Positions 14,469 through 18,139 of a stretch of DNA of 18,139 nucleotides are shown here, one piece after another. The notes beneath the pieces are model-generated. The model was not told where the DNA came from. It ran no database searches and was given only the letters and a program-made list of their open reading frames with translations. Origin of the DNA: CAG-273 sp964618105 (GTDB lineage: Bacteria > Bacillota > Clostridia > TANB77 > CAG-508); the NCBI GenBank assembly GCA_964618105.1, contig CAZUAJ010000016.1, forward strand, positions 1 to 18,139, read 5' to 3'. The translations under genes and the position numbers were made by a program. Each line of letters starts with the position of its first letter. Position 1 is the first letter of the stretch.

Positions 14469-15218
14469 TTATTTAGTTGTTTGAACTGGTTGAATGTCAA
14501 AACTTGTTATATAAACGCCAAGAGGATTTAAATCTTTTGTTTCTTCTGTAACTTCAAAATATCCAAGAGTCATTAAAGCGGAAAAACGTTTTCTCTCAAC
14601 TTCATATCCATTTTGAAAAGTAATAACGTCGTAGTAGATAACATAAGTTCGTTCTGTTTGTTTTAGGGGTTCATCCATTTTTACAGTTTGAGTTTTTGTG
14701 CCAATCCAATCAAAAGGATTATTTGTCATAAAAAAAGTATTGAGTTGGTTTAATGCTGAACCTTGACAGATATTTTCGCACTCCCTTATGTATGATTGTT
14801 GAGCATTTGCATCAGTTACCCATGTATACATATTTGAAATAAGTTTTTTCACTTGATAAGTTCTATGATGTTCAGGAATATTTGACCTTCCCCAATAAGA
14901 TTTATCAACTTTTCCAACATAGGTTGCACTTCCATTAGAATCAACAGTTACAATTACAGGAACTGTTTTTGGAAGACGTACTGCATAAAAGCAAATAAAC
15001 AGCGAAATAAAAAATGATGAAAGTGAAACTAAAGCAATAATCTGCCACATTCGTGCATTTTTTTGAGAAATACCTTGAATGGTATCAGCCATAGAAAGCA
15101 TTTCTGTGTTATAGCTTCCATTCTTTGTATTTTTTTTGTTATCCAATTTTTTTTTGAGTGAATTAAACGGTGTTGCAGCGGCATCTGAGTCTGGAATGAA
15201 TGTTTTTAATCCAGCCAT
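14469..15218 (-). CDS. virB8: VirB8/TrbF-family inner-membrane assembly protein
   Basis: VirB8 is a bitopic inner-membrane protein whose periplasmic NTF2-like domain helps assemble the type IV secretion channel. The start at 15218 (249 aa) is chosen for the strong AAAGGAGA site at 15223-15230, 4 nt away at its near edge; an in-frame ATG at 15260 falls within a leader hairpin. Residues 1-56 are cytoplasmic, with a transmembrane helix at about 57-80. The periplasmic domain opens LPKTVPVIVTVDSNGSATYV, has NPFDWIG at 167-173 and ends with the family's NPLGVYITSFDI at 231-242. It is the first gene of the operon, about 130 nt downstream of a strong promoter. The early coding sequence contains runs of nine and eight A. 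Confidence 0.92.
   Translation of the reverse strand: MAGLKTFIPDSDAAATPFNSLKKKLDNKKNTKNGSYNTEMLSMADTIQGISQKNARMWQIIALVSLSSFFISLFICFYAVRLPKTVPVIVTVDSNGSATYVGKVDKSYWGRSNIPEHHRTYQVKKLISNMYTWVTDANAQQSYIRECENICQGSALNQLNTFFMTNNPFDWIGTKTQTVKMDEPLKQTERTYVIYYDVITFQNGYEVERKRFSALMTLGYFEVTEETKDLNPLGVYITSFDIQPVQTTK
15128..15155 (-). repeat. Paired poly-A tracts (A9, A8 on the coding strand) early in virB8
   Basis: Nine T at 15147-15155 and eight T ending near 15137 on the plus strand are read as A runs on the coding strand, around codons 22-30 of virB8. They encode Lys clusters in the cytoplasmic tail. Such runs may slip in replication or transcription and would truncate the protein. Confidence 0.7.
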
Positions 15219-15222
15219 ATAA

Positions 15223-15230
15223 TCTCCTTT
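15223..15230 (-). promoter_or_regulatory. Ribosome binding site of virB8
   Basis: The minus strand reads AAAGGAGA followed by TTAT and ATG at 15218. It is the strongest such site in the window and decides the shorter start. Confidence 0.8.
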
Positions 15231-15239
15231 TTGACATAA

Positions 15240-15273
15240 CAAATCGAGCCTTTTTTTCAAAGGCTTAAATTTG
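15240..15273 (-). promoter_or_regulatory. Leader hairpin proximal to the virB8 ribosome binding site
   Basis: An imperfect stem-loop: a 7-bp inner stem (AGCCTTT paired with AAAGGCT) and a 5-bp outer stem (CAAAT with ATTTG), separated by a 2x3 internal loop, with a 5-nt apical loop. On the minus-strand transcript it lies 9 nt before the AAAGGAGA site and has no U-tract after it. It is therefore better read as a 5' leader structure than as a terminator. Confidence 0.5.
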
Positions 15274-15277
15274 TAAA

Positions 15278-15313
15278 AGAGTTTTTCTTATGTGGTGAAA
15301 ATAAGAAAGCTCT
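15278..15313 (-). promoter_or_regulatory. Leader hairpin distal to the virB8 ribosome binding site
   Basis: TTTCTTAT pairs with ATAAGAAA (8 bp) and AGAG with CTCT (4 bp), with a small internal loop and a 9-nt apical loop. It lies 30-70 nt downstream of the predicted transcription start and just ahead of the second hairpin. Role unknown; control of operon translation or transcription is inferred from position. Confidence 0.5.
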
Positions 15314-15355
15314 AATAAGATAAAAATACAACCGGAGAGGATAGTTGCTATAATT

Positions 15356-15384
15356 AGTGTATATAAAAATATTATTATTGTCAA
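15356..15384 (-). promoter_or_regulatory. Sigma70-type promoter of the secretion operon
   Basis: On the minus strand a perfect TTGACA (15379-15384) is followed by 17 nt of A/T and then TACACT (15356-15361). This predicts transcription starting near 15349 and a leader of about 130 nt ahead of virB8. It is the best promoter match in the window and sits in the only sizeable non-coding stretch. Confidence 0.65.
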
Positions 15385-15410
15385 ATACGCTCAATAAAAT
15401 ATAACAATAA

Positions 15411-15445
15411 CAAAAGCTTTTTGTAAGGCTTTTGCATTTTTTTAT
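15411..15445 (+). terminator. Terminator-like hairpin between the 69-aa gene and the secretion operon
   Basis: CAAAAGCTTT pairs with AAGGCTTTTG (10 bp counting one G-U, 4-nt loop), followed on the plus strand by CATTTTTTTAT. On the minus strand the stem keeps 9 bp with one A-C mismatch but has only a loose T-tract (TTATTGTTATATTTT). No plus-strand gene precedes it. It may act mainly on the minus strand to end the 69-aa gene's transcript just before the operon promoter. Confidence 0.45.
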
Positions 15446-15514
15446 AAATAAGATATTTAAGAAAAGTTCGTTTTTGACAGATTCATCTCTGAAAAAGATT
15501 TCTCAGTTTCTTCA

Positions 15515-15724
15515 TCATTCATATTTACTATAGATTTCCTTGATTTTTGTAGCCATGTTTTTAAAGTCAAAAATCTCCGGCGGATTGCTCACTAAAGCAT
15601 CATAGTAGTTGTATAGGTATTTATTTTCCATATTAAGTTCAGAAGTCGGTTCTTGCTTTGAAAGAAGCGCCATCGCTCCAGTCGTTAATTCTAACAACAC
15701 ATCTTTTTCCATTAAAGTCGCCAT
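15515..15724 (-). CDS. 69-aa orphan acidic protein
   Basis: The start at 15724 is preferred because GGAG (15731-15734) lies 6 nt upstream; the in-frame ATG at 15736 overlaps that site itself. The product (MATLMEKDVLLELT... IKEIYSKYE) is soluble, mostly helical by eye and acidic, with 12 Asp/Glu against 7 Lys. It has no membrane segment and no clear helix-turn-helix. It lies between the methyltransferase gene, which stops 81 nt upstream, and the secretion operon, which has its own promoter. Family not recognised. It could be a regulator or a small partner of the restriction-modification protein, but nothing in the sequence decides this. Confidence 0.65.
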   Translation of the reverse strand: MATLMEKDVLLELTTGAMALLSKQEPTSELNMENKYLYNYYDALVSNPPEIFDFKNMATKIKEIYSKYE

Positions 15725-15730
15725 AAAAAT

Positions 15731-15762
15731 CTCCATATATAATTATATGATTAAACATATAA
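15731..15762 (-). promoter_or_regulatory. Operator-like inverted repeat and -10 element of the 69-aa gene
   Basis: A perfect 7-bp inverted repeat (TTATATG, 6 nt, CATATAA at 15743-15762) overlaps a TATAAT hexamer (15742-15747), just upstream of the GGAG site at 15731-15734. A protein bound here would block transcription of the 69-aa gene. The -35 match is poor (TTATTC 17 nt away) and AT-rich palindromes arise easily by chance. Confidence 0.35.
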
Positions 15763-15805
15763 AAGAATAAGTAAAATTCTATAGTTTTGTGAAATTCAAA
15801 AAAAA

Positions 15806-18094
15806 TCACTTCAAGAACTCATATTCAAACAAGACCGGAACAATCTCACTGTTGTAGTAATTTCTGCAAAGCACTTTCATTGACTGCAAATCGGAATGAA
15901 CCTGAATATTGTTGTAGACTGTATTTCCAAGCTCGTTCTTGTAGGAAGTGTCAATTTCGGCAAAAATCTGGTAGATTCCATATGTGAGAGTCTTGTCATA
16001 TTCTTTTGTATCTTTTATGTGATTGATTAGGCTTTCGTATAAACTGATTATTTTCTTCTCGCCGTCATTCATTTTAAGATTTTTCAAATCATTGAAAGCG
16101 ACGGTCTCGCCGTTCGTTGTGTCAAGGCAAAGCTCGTTTCTGTAGAATCGTCCGTCGCTTCCTGTAAAAGTGCGGCAGTGGTTCTGCATCTCGATGCACG
16201 TGAAAAGAAGGCATTTCAGAAGGAACTGTGAAAGTTTTCCTGATTTCACATCTGCAAAGAACCTGTCCGCTCCGTCGGCACTCTTCATAATTCTTGCACG
16301 TTCAGTCCATTCGCGGTTGTATGTGATGTAGCGGCTCGCGGCGAACATCGGAAGTTTTTCAAGATAGTTGTCGTTCCTTAGATAAAAACCGTTTCCATCA
16401 TAACGAGCTGCAATTAGAAGCCCTGAATTTAAATCTGGATTGTCAAAACCTGATGTATTGGCGATTAAATAACCTAACATATCTTTATTATAATAAGGTT
16501 TGTTTCTCTGATTACCGCCTTGTTTTTCAAGTCCATCAAGTCCTATTAAAATTCCTTTATGCGAATCATCATTATGATTTCTTTTGTCATAATACTTTTG
16601 ACTAAATAAGCTTTTTATTCTTTTTACTGGAAGCTCAATTTCATTGTTGAATGCACCAGTTTTTTCATCAATATCGACACCTGTAAGACAAAATTCCGTG
16701 CTATCCGAATCCTCATTGCTCCACAGTGCACACATTATGCAAGCATCAATGTTCGTGTGGAAATGACGGCGGTTGAATGCGTAGCCTACAAGAAATTTTT
16801 TGTTTATCAAATGTTGTGCTTTCCAGTATTTCACAGGAGAGAAAACAACATAACTGTCTGTTGTCTGTCTTAGATAATATTTGAACGCAGACCAGATAAA
16901 TGCGTTTCCAAGATCGTTCGTCGCAGCCCCCTTCACTTTCTTCTTCATTTCCGAGACAACAAACGCCTTTTTCCAGCTTGAAGACTCTTTCCCTTTTCCT
17001 TGTCTTTGATGTTCTGCCGAAGTTGTTTCGGCGTAAGGTGGGTTCTCAAAAAGTATCACCGTGCATTTCTGGTTTTTGACATATTGCTGTATGACTTCAT
17101 TTTCAACATAGCTTTGAGAAAGTGCGTCCGCTCCGTTCACAAGTCCCGCGTTGAAAGTGTCATCCTTTTCCACCGGCGGAATTATATGACGGACTTTTGA
17201 GCCGAGAATCTCCTGTAAAACCTTGTACTCATAGTATTCAACGGTTGAAACAATACAGTGCGAAAGCTCTTCATCTGTCAATGCACTCTCAAGGTTTCCG
17301 GTTCCGGCACAGCGGTCAAGGATGATGTAGTCGTTTCCTTCTGGCACACGCTTGATTGCCGTTCTTACAAGTTCTGCCGCTTTTTTGGCATACAGCGGAT
17401 GCGTGTAGAATGCACCTAAATTCTTTTTCAAAAGAGTGTCGTTCAGTTTGTCCATAAGGTAGTTGAACTTGATGTTTGTCTCGCCTGTGTAAGGAATGAT
17501 ATAGTCAGCAAAAACAATAGGATTTCTGATTTCGCCGACGGTCTTGTGCATACCCTTCTCGTCGCCTAAAAAATCCTCTTTCCGTGCGGTAGGCTTTTCC
17601 TTATAGAACGACCTTGCCCAACCGACAATGCAGTTCTCGTCTATGTGGATTTTTGTGTGGTTTTTCTCTTTCAAAACTGAGACAAGGTTCTCTGCATCAA
17701 TGTCCTTTGAGTAGTCAAAAATACTTTTCGGCTCTCCGCCTAAGAATCCGCTATTGTTCTTTGACGCTCCGCCTGAATAAACATTCTCGATTGAGTCAAG
17801 GTAGTTTCCTGACTTATACAGATACGCCTTTTCATCGTTCAAATCGACAATCAGAACATTGGCTGGGACAGGCATTCCCTTTATTCTGAGTGCGGAAAGA
17901 TACTTCACGCACTGGAAAAGAACATCGTTCAAATCCTTAACGGAAAGCTTGAATTCAAGCAAATTTCCGTTTAAAACTCCGTCGTTGTTGTCCGCAACGA
18001 TTTCATCAACTGTGAGAGAAGGATTGACTCTGGGAAGAAATTTATTGTAAAAATCAATCTGCCCGTCTTTCTCTAGTGTGTACTTTTGTTCCAT
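15806..18094 (-). CDS. Type IIG-like DNA adenine methyltransferase, possible restriction-modification fusion
   Basis: The 762-aa protein has the N6-adenine methyltransferase signature in gamma-class order: GAFYTHPLYAKKAAELV (228-243), an AdoMet loop DRCAGTGNLE (260-269) and catalytic FENPPY (349-354), then FSPVKYWKA and FNRRHF. Residues about 465-590 would be the target-recognition domain, and 590-762 is helical. Ahead of the methyltransferase, D38, E47-F-K49 and Q61 fit the PD-(D/E)xK pattern of type I HsdR and type IIG nuclease domains; this assignment is tentative. If right, one chain would both cut and methylate. The start ATG at 18094 has only a weak AAAGAG site. GC content is clearly higher than in the secretion genes except for an AT-rich block at 16441-16680. 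A solitary methyltransferase is the alternative. Confidence 0.85.
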   Translation of the reverse strand: MEQKYTLEKDGQIDFYNKFLPRVNPSLTVDEIVADNNDGVLNGNLLEFKLSVKDLNDVLFQCVKYLSALRIKGMPVPANVLIVDLNDEKAYLYKSGNYLDSIENVYSGGASKNNSGFLGGEPKSIFDYSKDIDAENLVSVLKEKNHTKIHIDENCIVGWARSFYKEKPTARKEDFLGDEKGMHKTVGEIRNPIVFADYIIPYTGETNIKFNYLMDKLNDTLLKKNLGAFYTHPLYAKKAAELVRTAIKRVPEGNDYIILDRCAGTGNLESALTDEELSHCIVSTVEYYEYKVLQEILGSKVRHIIPPVEKDDTFNAGLVNGADALSQSYVENEVIQQYVKNQKCTVILFENPPYAETTSAEHQRQGKGKESSSWKKAFVVSEMKKKVKGAATNDLGNAFIWSAFKYYLRQTTDSYVVFSPVKYWKAQHLINKKFLVGYAFNRRHFHTNIDACIMCALWSNEDSDSTEFCLTGVDIDEKTGAFNNEIELPVKRIKSLFSQKYYDKRNHNDDSHKGILIGLDGLEKQGGNQRNKPYYNKDMLGYLIANTSGFDNPDLNSGLLIAARYDGNGFYLRNDNYLEKLPMFAASRYITYNREWTERARIMKSADGADRFFADVKSGKLSQFLLKCLLFTCIEMQNHCRTFTGSDGRFYRNELCLDTTNGETVAFNDLKNLKMNDGEKKIISLYESLINHIKDTKEYDKTLTYGIYQIFAEIDTSYKNELGNTVYNNIQVHSDLQSMKVLCRNYYNSEIVPVLFEYEFLK

Positions 18095-18139
18095 ATTTTT
18101 GTCTCTTTATATTTTTTGTTGCTTCAGAAAACGCCCGAT

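Larger units (their letters stand above)
15219..15514. other. Non-coding control region between the 69-aa gene and virB8
   Basis: This AT-rich 296-nt stretch has no credible ORF. In transcription order it holds a weak hairpin just past the 69-aa gene (15489-15506, 7 bp, no U-tract), a terminator-like hairpin (15411-15434), the operon promoter (15356-15384), and two leader hairpins. No tRNA or known riboswitch was recognised. The T-rich strand signals favour transcription toward virB8. Confidence 0.6.

Noticed and set aside
15225..15260. Longer 263-aa start for virB8 at 15260
   Set aside because: The extra 14 codons overlap a leader hairpin and lack a ribosome binding site, whereas the ATG at 15218 has an excellent one.
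15240..15273. Rho-independent terminator ahead of virB8
   Set aside because: The hairpin has no following T-tract on the minus strand and sits between promoter and ribosome binding site, so a leader structure is the better reading.
17000..18050. Plus-strand ORFs of 63-91 aa opposite the methyltransferase
   Set aside because: The minus-strand frame carries the conserved methyltransferase motifs; these are antisense frames without start signals.
18057..18139. Tail of an upstream gene entering from the right edge
   Set aside because: One minus-strand frame ends IGRFLKQQKI at a stop at 18107-18109, and another stays open to 18054. Both are too short to tell coding from chance.

Overview
The window is AT-rich, and every credible gene lies on the minus strand. 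It looks like accessory, conjugation-related DNA from a diderm bacterium, most likely a spirochaete of the Treponema type. This placement is an inference from three things: giant lipoproteins with relaxed lipoboxes (FFSC, SFGC), a VirB9 homologue that is itself a lipoprotein, and Lys/Asn/Ser-rich low-GC coding. No rRNA, tRNA, CRISPR array or insertion sequence was seen.

In transcription order (right to left): (1) 15806-18094 encodes a 762-aa DNA adenine methyltransferase with a type IIG-like layout: a possible N-terminal PD-(D/E)xK nuclease motif, GAFYT and CAGTGNL motifs, an NPPY catalytic motif, then a probable target-recognition domain. The gene has a visibly higher GC content than the rest of the window, except for an AT-rich island that falls on the target-recognition region. 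(2) 15515-15724 encodes a 69-aa orphan protein, with an operator-like inverted repeat over its probable promoter. (3) 15219-15514 is a non-coding control region with a strong promoter (TTGACA, 17 nt, TACACT) followed by a leader containing two hairpins. (4) 10654-15218 is a compact operon for a type IV secretion core: VirB8/TrbF, a lipoprotein VirB9/TrbG, an unrecognised three-helix membrane protein, VirB10/TrbI with a very long acidic cytoplasmic tail, and a 45-aa single-helix protein. (5) 4713-10592 and 1-4700 encode two giant lipoproteins (1959 aa, and at least 1566 aa running off the left edge), each carrying about 15 bacterial Ig-like (Big) repeats. They are collinear paralogues only 12 nt apart.

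VirB8, VirB9 and VirB10 would form the inner- to outer-membrane channel core. The two lipoproteins, encoded in line with it, are good candidates for surface fibres that mediate donor-recipient contact or act as accessory parts of the conjugation machine. The known large Big-domain proteins of IncHI1 conjugative plasmids are a parallel. The methyltransferase/restriction gene fits a mobile element protecting its own DNA. ATPases (VirB4, VirB11, VirD4), a relaxase and an integrase are not in the window and would have to lie outside it.

The most noteworthy points are the pairing of a spirochaete-type T4SS core with tandem giant Ig-like lipoproteins, a nine-base homopolymer inside the signal peptide of one of them (possible on/off switching), and the composition island in the methyltransferase.
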